Assembly: GCA_964370965.1 (NCBI GenBank)
Contig: CAYJLW010000036.1
Span: 1-42,637 of the forward strand
Direction of reading: 5' to 3'
Origin: CAYJLW01 sp964370965
GTDB lineage: Bacteria > Actinomycetota > Acidimicrobiia > UBA2766
Length of the DNA stretch: 42,637 bases
This document shows, piece by piece, positions 15,563 to 23,409 of this stretch. Position 1 is the first letter of the stretch, and each line of letters starts with the position of its first letter. Under the pieces are notes generated by a model that was not told where the DNA came from, made no database searches, and saw only the letters and a program-made list of their open reading frames with translations. The translations under genes and the position numbers were made by a program.

Positions 15563-15931
15563 TCAGTAGCCGATGAGGCGGCGGAACTCACGCCCGACGG
15601 CCTGGGACTGGCCCATGCGCGCCACCCAGCCGTCCATCGCTGCCTTGAAGGATGCGCCGTCGAAGCCCTTGTCGGCGGCGATGGCCAGCATGCCCGCTTC
15701 GTCGTTGACTCCCTTGCCCTGGGCCTCCACGGCGACCTCGGCGTAGGCCTGCAGCGACACGCCCTGGATCGGCTCCCAGATGGGGTCGTCCGCCGCCACC
15801 GGCTTGTTCGACGGCCCCCCGATGATGGCCGGGTCCATCATTCCCGCCTGCTGGGCGGCCTCAGTCTGCTGTTGCATCGCCTTCTGAGCCGCCTGCACGG
15901 CGTTGTCGGTCACTTTCTTGAACAAGCCCAT
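15563..15931 (-). CDS. Hypothetical protein, 122 aa
   Basis: Starts MGLFKKVTDNAVQAAQKAMQ, an amphipathic Ala/Gln-rich helix, then a short linker (PVAADDPIWEPIQGVSLQ) and a C-terminal helical part (DGASFKAAMDGWVARMGQ). ATG 15931 has a good ribosome binding site (AAGGGG) upstream; the frame is open further upstream but crosses repeat D and does not look coding. No family is recognised and there is no signal peptide or membrane span. It stands alone between a convergent gene and a divergent one. Confidence 0.75.
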   Translation of the reverse strand: MGLFKKVTDNAVQAAQKAMQQQTEAAQQAGMMDPAIIGGPSNKPVAADDPIWEPIQGVSLQAYAEVAVEAQGKGVNDEAGMLAIAADKGFDGASFKAAMDGWVARMGQSQAVGREFRRLIGY

Positions 15932-16065
15932 GGGGACCCCTTGTCTTGTGCGGCTGCCGCCGGAACGAGATGCGCCGGCGGGCACCGATCCGGCCCGTGA
16001 CGGCACGCGCCGTCCGGCGCAGGCTACCGCCCGCCGGAACCCAGGCTCGCGCTCCGCGGCGCCGG

Positions 16066-16107
16066 TCGCGTGCAGGACGTGACGCAGGCGTTCCATCCTG
16101 CACGCGA
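16066..16107. repeat. Hairpin repeat family 1, copy D
   Basis: The most diverged copy. Arms TCGCGTGCAGGA (16066-16077) and TCCTGCACGCGA (16096-16107) are perfect complements. The outer flank seen in A-C is missing. It lies between divergent genes. Confidence 0.88.
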
Positions 16108-16153
16108 TCGGGCCCGGCCCCCGCCCCCGAGGGCTGGTGAACCTCCAGCCCTG

Positions 16154-16182
16154 TAACGGCGGGCTAACGGCGGTGTACGGGG
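16154..16182 (+). promoter_or_regulatory. Direct repeats at 11-bp spacing upstream of the giant secreted protein
   Basis: TAACGGCGG occurs at 16154 and 16165, and TACGGGG at 16176, each 11 bases apart (one helix turn). Phased direct repeats of this kind are typical sites for OmpR-type response regulators. The start codon is about 55 bases downstream. Confidence 0.4.
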
Positions 16183-16236
16183 TCCCGCTTACGGTGGGAC
16201 GGTCCGCTGGGGACCGGGTAGGCGAGGGGATCGGCG

Positions 16237-19200
16237 ATGGCACGGATTCGGGTCCGGGGCACGGCCAGGACGAGCCGGACGGGACGGCGGGCAGGAACGC
16301 GCCCCGGCATCGCGGTGGGCAGACGGGCGGCCGTCGCCGCCGCCGCCCTCGCCGCGGCGATCGCGGTGGTGTCGGGCGGATGGGGCGGCGCCGCCCGGGG
16401 CGACGGCCTCGACTTCACGTGCGCCGGAGCGGCGGGAGCCGGCGGGGGGGCGGCGGCGCCGGTGAGCGTGGAACCGGTGGTGGGCGCCGGGGTCGTCCTC
16501 ACCTTCGACGGCGAGGCCCCCGACGGCACCACCGTGCACCGCGACCTCGACGTCCTCCCCGTCGGCCTCCCCGGCCTCACGGGCGGGCCGGCGATCACCT
16601 ACGCCAGCGGGGCGATGCGCCCCGTGGACGTCGACGGCGACGGCAGCACCGACCTTCACTTCGGCTTCGGGATCCGCACCTCGACCGCCCCTCCCGACGA
16701 CGCCGAGGGCTCGGCCACCGGGGCGAGCCCGCTGCAGAACCTCATGAACGAGAACTTCGCCGTCGCCGACGACTTCCGCAGCATCTTCGGCGCCGCACTC
16801 CCGCACGTCTTCGGCCCCGGCGTCGACCTCCGGGTCGCCCAGGTGCCCGGTCGGGCGCTCGGGGAGTACGGGGCGCGCTTCGGCATCCGGGTGGACGTCG
16901 TCCGCGCGGACGGCACCCGGACGTCCACGCTCGTGCGCGTCGGCGTCGACGCCCTGGACCGCCCCGGCTGGGTGGGCACCCCCCGCCTCCCCGACGAGAC
17001 CCGGGTCGGGATCTTCTTCAAGGGCCCCGTCCCGGACCGCCCCGAGAGCGGCTTCTGGGGCGTGGCCCAGGAGTTCGTCTACGCCGACCTCGCCCCCGGC
17101 GCCGCCGCCCCCCCGCTCGCCACCACCCTGGACGTGACCGAGACGAACCCCGACGGCACCCCCCTCGCGGGCCCCGCCGGGATCGTCGACCTCGAGATGC
17201 CCTTCGCCCACGCCCCGGCGGACTTCGCCCTCGGCGCCGGCCAGGTCTGCGTACCCGCCCCCGGCGCCCGCTCCACCGCCCACCTCGCCTGGAACCGCCC
17301 CACCGGCAGCGGGAACAACACCGTCGGCCTCGACCTGCGCACCGGAGAGGCGCAGGGCCTCCCGATCAAGGTCTGGTCGGAGGGCCCGAACGGCGTCCCG
17401 GTCATCACGGACGGCCGGGCGGACGAGACCGTCGTGGAGGCCACCGTGACCGGCATCCCGCAGCGCCTCGACTGGATCATGCACCCGGATTCCCTCTCGC
17501 TCACCCGCACCCTCGACCACGACATGGACGTCACCCTGGAGCGGCTCCAGCTCGCCGCCGACGACCCCGCCGCCGAGGACGACCGCCCGCTGCACGTCAC
17601 CGGCACCGTCACGGACGTCCCCGAGCACGTCCTCGTCACCGCCGACTTCCCAGGCGGTGAGCTCGCCCGCGCCCGGGCGTCGTTCTGGAACCTCGCCTGC
17701 CCGGACCGTCCCGACCCGCCCGGTGAGGCGGCGCCGCCGGAGGAGGCCCGGCCCGACCTCGCCGACACCCTGCCCCTGTACCCGGCGGGCTGCGCCCGCC
17801 ACGCCTACATGACGGCGGACTCCGCCGAGGTCGTGGTGAAGAACTGGGTCCCGGGGGACTACGTGCACACCGGCGTCATCCCGCAGCCGCCCGCCGCCGG
17901 CACCGGCGAGTACGTCCTCTACGGCTCCCGCGAGGTCGGCGACACATTGGAGCTCACCCGCTTCGGCGCCCGCCTCAGCGACGTCGCCGCCTTCGAGTAC
18001 GACACGACCGCCGCCCCCGCCGGCGGCACCCGCCTCCACGCCGGCGTGCGCCGCTACCCGCCCCGGGTGCTGCCGCCGCTGCCCTGCGACCTCCCGCCGG
18101 AGCTCTGCCCGCCCGGCGGCGGAGGCGGCGGCCTCCCGGGCGACGTCCGACTCCTCGTCGGCATCGACGGCCGCACGGACCCGGACCCGGCGGCGAACCG
18201 CGGGACGTTGCTGCAGGCCACGGCCACGCTCGTCCGCCTCCCGGCGAACGTGGCGGTCGACCTCACCACGGCACCGGGGACCCCCGCCGCCGTGGCGTGG
18301 AGCGCCACCGACACAGACGGCGATCCCGCCGCCGTCGCCGTCGCGGACGGCCACGTGGCCGTCGCCCTGCCCGGTGCCGAGGCGGTCGCGGCCTCCTCCG
18401 GCTTCGAGACCGGGGAGGGCGACGGCGGCGGCCTCCCGGCATCAGGGTCGCTGGAGGTGCGCCACGTCCCGATCCGGATCACGATCCCGGGACTCTGCTT
18501 CGGGCCGCCCTGGCTCCGGACGTGCCTGCCGTCCCGCGTGATCGACACCGGGGACGTCGACGGCGCCGTCGCCTACCGGGCGTCCGGGGAGGCCCGCCTC
18601 ACGGTGGGGGCGACGCTGAGCACGCTCGCCCAGCGGACGGCGGCGTCCCCGGTGCGGACCCGCGTCCACGTGGACGCGTCCGTCCCGGCGAGCCTGGACG
18701 TGGCCTGGCGCGAGTACACCGGCGCCGGCGGCGACGGCCTTCGCTGGGCCGAGGCCCGCCTCTGCCCCCTCGCCCCCGGCTGCGACGACCGCGTCGACGT
18801 CACCGCCGTGCACGGCCCGCCCCGCGCCGACGACGACGACCTCCTCGACGCGCCGCCGCTGCCCGCCCTGCCCGTCGCCTTCGGCTGGACGCAGCCGCCC
18901 TTCACCGACCGCGGCAACGGCCAGGGCCTGAAGGCCGTCCTGCGCGCAGGGACGTGGGGCGTCTCGGCGTCCGTGCGCGACGTCGTGTCCGCCCGCTACG
19001 AGACGGACCCCCAGACCGTCGCTCTCGTCACCCACCAGGAGGCCGCCGACCCGCCCCGCGAGGACTGCTGGGAGGACCCCACGCGCGGCCGGGTCTGCTG
19101 GCCCCGGTCCGCCAACGGCCCGTTCGTGGCGAACGTGTACGACGCCACCGACCCCGACCGGCCGCTGTACGCCGACGCCGTCCTCACCGGCCTGCCGGAA

Positions 19201-21618
19201 CAGCTCCGCGTGCAGATCCTCGACACGGACGGCCCCGGCGGCGGCGACGAGCCCTGGCTGTGGGTGAACACCGAGGACGCCGCCCGCACCCGTCCGCCCG
19301 CGATCGCCGACCACGACGACTCCGGGGGCCGCTACCGCCTCGACGCCGTCGTGCGTACCGGCGACCCGGGCGAGCTCTTCGCGCTCCGTGACGCCGCCCG
19401 CACCCGGGATCACCTGGGGGCGGACGCCGCCGTGCGCCTCACCCGGGCCAGGGGCGGGAACCTCACCTGGGGGCTGCACGCCGTCGCCGCCGTCGACCTC
19501 CCCCGCCACGTCGAGATCTGGCAGCCCGAGGCGGCGTCCTGCGACGCCGCCTCCCGGGCGCCGGCGCCCTGCCACGACCGGGAGGCGTACGAGCCCGACG
19601 AGTGGCGCCGGGTGGGCTTCCGCGCCGAGACGTCCATGGAGGTGCTGGGCGACCTCGACGCCGCCGTCCACTACCAGGACCCCGGCGCCGAGTACGACGT
19701 GACGGCCGATGTGGAGCGGGTGCCCGGGTCGCTGCGGGGGTCTGTCGAGCTCACGGAGAACCGGCGGCTGCCCTGGACGGAGGCGAGCGCCGACCTGGAG
19801 GCGAACACCGCCCTGGGGACGATCACGGTGTCCGTGTACGACCGGCGCCACCCCGCCCACGTGGGCGACGACGCCAACGCTGCCGACCCGGGCAACCGGG
19901 TGCCGAACTACCGTTTCGCCCTCCGGGGTGTGGGCGAGACCCTCCATGTCTGGGGGCGGATGCGGGACTCCGAGACGACGGCCCCCCCGGCGGCCGGCGG
20001 CGGGGGCGGCGGCGGGCCCTGCGCCGGGTACGAGCGGGACCCGGCCCGCGCCGAGGCCGGCCTCGGCTACATCGACGCCGACGTCGACCTCGGCGGGGCG
20101 GAGCGCATCGACCTCGACGTGCGCCGCGGCAAGGAGGACCCGTTGCGGGAGGACAACTCCCTCCTCGCCGCCCGCCTCCACAGCGACGCCCCCGTCACGG
20201 GCAACGTGCGGGCGCGCCTCGCCAACGTCCTCATGGCGGTCTCGGACGACACCCCGGCGCCGTTCCCCCTGCCCGGGGAGTCCGAGTTCGACGCCTGCCT
20301 CGACTTCGACCTCCCCCTCGACCTCCGCCTCGACGGCGTCCGAGACATCCTCCTCGGCTACTCCGGCGCCCGGGTCGTCCTCGACCTCGCCCACGCCGAC
20401 CGGGTCGCCGGCGGGGACGTCTCCGTCACCGTGCACGAGGAGTACGACTGCACGGCGGGCTGCCCCGGCGGCGTCACCGGCCACGTCGACCGCCTCGGCG
20501 CCCCGTACGCGCACCGCGAGGTCCGCTTCGACCCCGTGGGCCCGGAGCTGTGGGTCGTCGGCGGGGGGGCCGTGTACCTCGACGGCGGTTGGCACGAGAG
20601 CGGCACGGGCTGGAAGGACGTCGGGATCATCCCGACCGGGAACGACTGCGACGACCTCCCCTGCTACGCCGACGCCGCCGACAACGTCGCCACCTTCGAC
20701 GACCTCCGCATCGGAGACCGCGACGACGACCTCCGCAGCGACGGGGACGTCGCCAACTTCGACTCCGCCGCCTTCGGCATCGACGTCTTCTGGACCCCGG
20801 GGATGCGGGAGATCTTCGACGACCGGGACGACTCGCCCATCCCGGGGCGCCCCGGCGGTGAGTTCTACAAGGCGCTCCTGCGCAAGGAGCCCCTCCCCAC
20901 CGACTACCGGATCCCCGACGTGCGCACGGGTATCGCGCTCACGTCGACCATGCGGGACGTGACCCCTGCGTGCGAGGGCATGGGGTACTCCCACACCACG
21001 CAGGAGTCCGCCCGCCTCGCCCGCACCCCGGACGGCACCCGCTACACGCTCCTGCTCGAGACCTGGTGCGGGGGCCTCGGTTTGGAGGAACCGGTCGCCT
21101 TCGCCGCCCGCCCCACCCTCGTCGCCCGCCACCCGGGCGGCGCCATCCGCTGGACGCGGACGCTCGCCCGGTCGGACTTCAACAGGGTGGGCGGCTACAC
21201 GTACCGGGCCACGCTCACCCCCCGGGCCGACGGCTCCGTGGTCGTCCTCTTGTCCCTGGTGCGCCGGGACCGCGTGCTGCGCTGGGACCGGGGCCTCCTC
21301 GACGCCAGCGGGCAGGGGCCCCTGCAAACGAGCGCCGTGCGCACGTCTTCCCTCACCGCCGACCGGGGGGCGGAGGTCACCTTCGACACCGACCGGCCGC
21401 TGCCGGCGGGCTCCACCCGGACCTGGTACCTCGGCGACGGCGAGGTCGCCGCCGACCCTGCCGAGACCCGGACCCGGACGTACAACACCGCCGGTGACTA
21501 CCTCGTCCTCGCCCTCGACCGCGACGCCGCCGGCAACCTCACCGGCTTCAACGCCTGGCGCCTCACCGTCCGTTTCACCCTCGCCGACCTCATCTGCTTC
21601 TTCCTCGGGGTGTGCTGA
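16237..21618 (+). CDS. Very large secreted protein with C-terminal PKD-like domain
   Basis: A 1793-residue protein. Residues 1-55 form an export signal: a long Arg-rich n-region followed by a hydrophobic Ala/Val core (VAAAALAAAIAVVSGG). The body is Asp-, Pro- and Gly-rich with many predicted beta segments, scattered paired cysteines and acidic loops such as DVDGDGSTD near 130, suggestive of calcium binding. Glycine-rich linkers (GGGGGG, GGGGGGG) separate blocks. The last 100 residues resemble a PKD fold (AEVTFDTDRPLP, TWYLGDGEVAADPAETRTR, TYNTAGDYLVLALD) and the chain ends in the hydrophobic FTLADLICFFLGVC. I recognise no catalytic domain. ATG 16237 is preceded by GAGGGG. A large cell-surface protein is the likely role. 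Confidence 0.85.
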   Translation: MARIRVRGTARTSRTGRRAGTRPGIAVGRRAAVAAAALAAAIAVVSGGWGGAARGDGLDFTCAGAAGAGGGAAAPVSVEPVVGAGVVLTFDGEAPDGTTVHRDLDVLPVGLPGLTGGPAITYASGAMRPVDVDGDGSTDLHFGFGIRTSTAPPDDAEGSATGASPLQNLMNENFAVADDFRSIFGAALPHVFGPGVDLRVAQVPGRALGEYGARFGIRVDVVRADGTRTSTLVRVGVDALDRPGWVGTPRLPDETRVGIFFKGPVPDRPESGFWGVAQEFVYADLAPGAAAPPLATTLDVTETNPDGTPLAGPAGIVDLEMPFAHAPADFALGAGQVCVPAPGARSTAHLAWNRPTGSGNNTVGLDLRTGEAQGLPIKVWSEGPNGVPVITDGRADETVVEATVTGIPQRLDWIMHPDSLSLTRTLDHDMDVTLERLQLAADDPAAEDDRPLHVTGTVTDVPEHVLVTADFPGGELARARASFWNLACPDRPDPPGEAAPPEEARPDLADTLPLYPAGCARHAYMTADSAEVVVKNWVPGDYVHTGVIPQPPAAGTGEYVLYGSREVGDTLELTRFGARLSDVAAFEYDTTAAPAGGTRLHAGVRRYPPRVLPPLPCDLPPELCPPGGGGGGLPGDVRLLVGIDGRTDPDPAANRGTLLQATATLVRLPANVAVDLTTAPGTPAAVAWSATDTDGDPAAVAVADGHVAVALPGAEAVAASSGFETGEGDGGGLPASGSLEVRHVPIRITIPGLCFGPPWLRTCLPSRVIDTGDVDGAVAYRASGEARLTVGATLSTLAQRTAASPVRTRVHVDASVPASLDVAWREYTGAGGDGLRWAEARLCPLAPGCDDRVDVTAVHGPPRADDDDLLDAPPLPALPVAFGWTQPPFTDRGNGQGLKAVLRAGTWGVSASVRDVVSARYETDPQTVALVTHQEAADPPREDCWEDPTRGRVCWPRSANGPFVANVYDATDPDRPLYADAVLTGLPEQLRVQILDTDGPGGGDEPWLWVNTEDAARTRPPAIADHDDSGGRYRLDAVVRTGDPGELFALRDAARTRDHLGADAAVRLTRARGGNLTWGLHAVAAVDLPRHVEIWQPEAASCDAASRAPAPCHDREAYEPDEWRRVGFRAETSMEVLGDLDAAVHYQDPGAEYDVTADVERVPGSLRGSVELTENRRLPWTEASADLEANTALGTITVSVYDRRHPAHVGDDANAADPGNRVPNYRFALRGVGETLHVWGRMRDSETTAPPAAGGGGGGGPCAGYERDPARAEAGLGYIDADVDLGGAERIDLDVRRGKEDPLREDNSLLAARLHSDAPVTGNVRARLANVLMAVSDDTPAPFPLPGESEFDACLDFDLPLDLRLDGVRDILLGYSGARVVLDLAHADRVAGGDVSVTVHEEYDCTAGCPGGVTGHVDRLGAPYAHREVRFDPVGPELWVVGGGAVYLDGGWHESGTGWKDVGIIPTGNDCDDLPCYADAADNVATFDDLRIGDRDDDLRSDGDVANFDSAAFGIDVFWTPGMREIFDDRDDSPIPGRPGGEFYKALLRKEPLPTDYRIPDVRTGIALTSTMRDVTPACEGMGYSHTTQESARLARTPDGTRYTLLLETWCGGLGLEEPVAFAARPTLVARHPGGAIRWTRTLARSDFNRVGGYTYRATLTPRADGSVVVLLSLVRRDRVLRWDRGLLDASGQGPLQTSAVRTSSLTADRGAEVTFDTDRPLPAGSTRTWYLGDGEVAADPAETRTRTYNTAGDYLVLALDRDAAGNLTGFNAWRLTVRFTLADLICFFLGVC

Positions 21619-22097
21619 GTCGGGGGTGGGGTCGGGCGGGGCGGGCCGGGCGCAAGCGTTCGCAACGGTGTTCGCGTGCAGAATGGAACGTCTGTGTTAC
21701 ATCCTGCACGCGAACACCGTTCGGCGAGGGCGGCGCAAGCTGGTGGGCGGGGGCCGGGGTGGGCGACACTTGTCCGCCAATCCTCGCTGGCAGCGGACAA
21801 GCCCCGATGCGGCATTTGCGGCCCTTCCCCGACCTGACCACGCTCGCAACCAACGGTTGGTCGGTACCGCCCTCATGCCAAGAGCATCCTGCGCTGTGTG
21901 GACGACGCCGACGCGGCGCCGGCGCACCGCCTCGAGTTTGTCGACCCGCTGCTCGAAGCGTGGGTGACACGCCGCTTCCGCATCCACTGAGCTCGACTGG
22001 CGAGTCCGCCGGGACGGAGGTGCGGCGCGCCGGCGCAGGTCACGGCCGGGCGGGTGCCGGGCGCGCTCTCGACTGCGGGCTGTGGAATCCTTCCCGG
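21619..22097. other. Intergenic stretch with repeat E, a palindrome and a possible gene remnant
   Basis: After hairpin repeat E there is no convincing gene. The plus strand frame ending at TGA 21990 reads HRLEFVDPLLEAWVTRRF just before the stop, which looks like the end of a real protein, but no start is visible. ACCAACgGTTGGT (21849-21861) is a perfect 6+1+6 palindrome of the type bound by TetR-like repressors. This may be a decayed gene and its former operator. Confidence 0.35.
21664..21721. repeat. Hairpin repeat family 1, copy E (longest stem)
   Basis: AACGGTGTTCGCGTGCAG (21664-21681) is the exact complement of CTGCACGCGAACACCGTT (21704-21721), an 18-bp perfect stem. Its loop is the reverse complement of the loop in A-C, so the element is inverted relative to them. 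It lies 45 bases after the giant gene. Confidence 0.95.
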
Positions 22098-22484
22098 GTG
22101 AGCACTCCGCCAGGCACCTGTCCCGTCTCCCCCCCGGGGGGCGCTTCGAGCTCGGCACGCGTCCTCGCCACCGTCTTCGGCGTCCTCATCGCGCTCGGAT
22201 GCGGCGGGCTCGCCCTGATGTTCCTGCTCATGTCCGCGTTCGCTTCGGATCCCTGCGGCGCCAGCGCCACATGCGACACCGACGCGATCGGCACGGCCGT
22301 GGTCGCCGTGTTCGCGGGCCTCGGCGTCCTCGGGCTAGTCGCCCTCGTGTCCTCGATCGTGTTCGCCTCGCGTGCGCCCTGGCGCTCTGGCGTGCAGGCC
22401 GCCGTCCTCGTCGGCTGCGCGGTCTTGGCGGGAGCGGTCTGCGTGGGCGGGTTCCTATGGATCGCCTCCGCAGTCGGGGACTGA
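22098..22484 (+). CDS. Small integral membrane protein
   Basis: A 128-residue protein starting at GTG 22098. There are three hydrophobic spans: VLATVFGVLIALGCGGLALM, then GTAVVAVFAGLGVLGLVALV, then AAVLVGCAVLAGAVCVGGFL. A short outer loop between spans one and two has two cysteines (DPCGASATCD). It resembles DUF4190-like or other small actinobacterial membrane proteins only in general form; no family is assigned. The frame is open upstream to 21612, but only the part from the Pro-rich start onwards looks coding. Confidence 0.6.
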   Translation: MSTPPGTCPVSPPGGASSSARVLATVFGVLIALGCGGLALMFLLMSAFASDPCGASATCDTDAIGTAVVAVFAGLGVLGLVALVSSIVFASRAPWRSGVQAAVLVGCAVLAGAVCVGGFLWIASAVGD

Positions 22485-22541
22485 GAGCACCTGCGGCCCG
22501 CGGGGTCGGCACGGAACCCGGCCCACGAGCCGAACCCGGCA

Positions 22542-22660
22542 GGCCGGGACGGGGTTGGAGGTTTAACCCACCCCAACCGGGGGCGGGAGCCACCAAACAC
22601 ACCCCCCGCGACGCCNNNNNNNNNNACGTACGTGAGGCGTGAACCTCCAACGTCCCGGCC
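22542..22660. repeat. Inverted repeat flanking the assembly gap
   Basis: The sequence at 22542-22563 and that at 22642-22660 are complementary over 19 bases (GGCCGGGACG then TTGGAGGTT) with a three-base bulge in the left arm. They enclose about 80 bases including the run of N. Confidence 0.8.
22616..22625. other. Assembly gap (ten N)
   Basis: Ten undetermined bases. A round number like this usually marks a scaffold join, so the true gap length is unknown, and genes could be missing here. Confidence 0.95.
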
Positions 22661-22733
22661 GGAGCGGCCCCGCGGATCCAGCGGGGCGGGTAGCCGGCGA
22701 CCTCCCGTGCCGGCGCGTGGGATCCCGGCGCGG

Positions 22734-22739
22734 CACAAT
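22734..22739 (+). promoter_or_regulatory. Leaderless-type -10 before the AhpD-like gene
   Basis: CACAAT is six bases before GTG 22746; no ribosome binding site is seen. A closely similar stretch (GGATCCGGCACAAT) precedes the SARP gene at 24939-24952. Confidence 0.4.
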
Positions 22740-22745
22740 CGCGCC

Positions 22746-23321
22746 GTGACCTACGAGGACGCCTTCCGCCGCCGCACCACCGACCTCCCCGGGCTCCTGC
22801 GTGCAGCGGGCGAGGTGCTGCGCCGCTCGCGGCACGTCCCCGGCGTGCTCGACGGCCGTGGCCTCGACCCCGGCCTGCGGGAACAGGTCATGCTCGCCGT
22901 CACGGAGGTGAACGCCTGCCGCTGGTGTGCCTACGTACACGAGGGCCTGGCGGTCGCCGTCGGCGACCCGACCGGTCCCGCCTCGCGCGTCGACGCGGCA
23001 CTGGACTACGCACGGCAGGTGGCCGCCGCCGGCGGACGTCCTGTCCCCCCGAGTGCCCGGGAGGCGCTCCGGGCGCATTTCGACGACGCCGAGGTCGCCG
23101 CCCTGGACCTGACCGTCGCCGCCATCACCGTGGGGAACCTGGCAGGCAACACGGTGGACTCCCTGCTCGCCCGCCTCGGCGGCCGCCTCCCCCTGAACCT
23201 GCGCGCCCTGGCCCGCGAGCTGGCGGTCGCCGCCGTCGCCGTCCCCGCGGGCCTTCCCGTCGTCGCCGCGGCCGGCCTGCTGCGCCGGGTGTCGGCCGCC
23301 AGGCGGCCCCCCTCCGCCTGA
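22746..23321 (+). CDS. AhpD-like/carboxymuconolactone decarboxylase family protein
   Basis: A 191-residue helical protein with the AhpD active-site motif: Glu54, Cys58-x-x-Cys61 and His65 in EVNACRWCAYVH. Proteins with this full set can act as thiol-dependent alkylhydroperoxidases, taking electrons from a reduced partner. The C-terminal region (LNLRALARELAVAAVAVPAG) ends in an Ala/Val-rich hydrophobic helix which may contact membrane. It stands alone after the assembly gap, so lost neighbours cannot be excluded. Substrate unknown. Confidence 0.8.
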   Translation: MTYEDAFRRRTTDLPGLLRAAGEVLRRSRHVPGVLDGRGLDPGLREQVMLAVTEVNACRWCAYVHEGLAVAVGDPTGPASRVDAALDYARQVAAAGGRPVPPSAREALRAHFDDAEVAALDLTVAAITVGNLAGNTVDSLLARLGGRLPLNLRALARELAVAAVAVPAGLPVVAAAGLLRRVSAARRPPSA

Positions 23322-23365
23322 GCGGCTCCGGGAACGCCTGGGGGAGCTCCCGACAAGGAGGACGG

Positions 23366-23397
23366 TTGACGACCTGATCCCGGGAACGTATGTTCGA
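23366..23397 (+). promoter_or_regulatory. Promoter with LexA (SOS) box
   Basis: TTGACG (23366-23371), 17 bases, TATGTT (23389-23394): a strong vegetative promoter. GGGAAC-gtat-GTTCGA (23382-23397) overlaps the -10 and matches the actinobacterial SOS box TCGAAC-N4-GTTCGA at ten of twelve positions, including the whole GAAC-N4-GTTC core. Expected start of transcription is close to 23401. Confidence 0.6.
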
Positions 23398-23409
23398 TCC
23401 CTGACCGCT

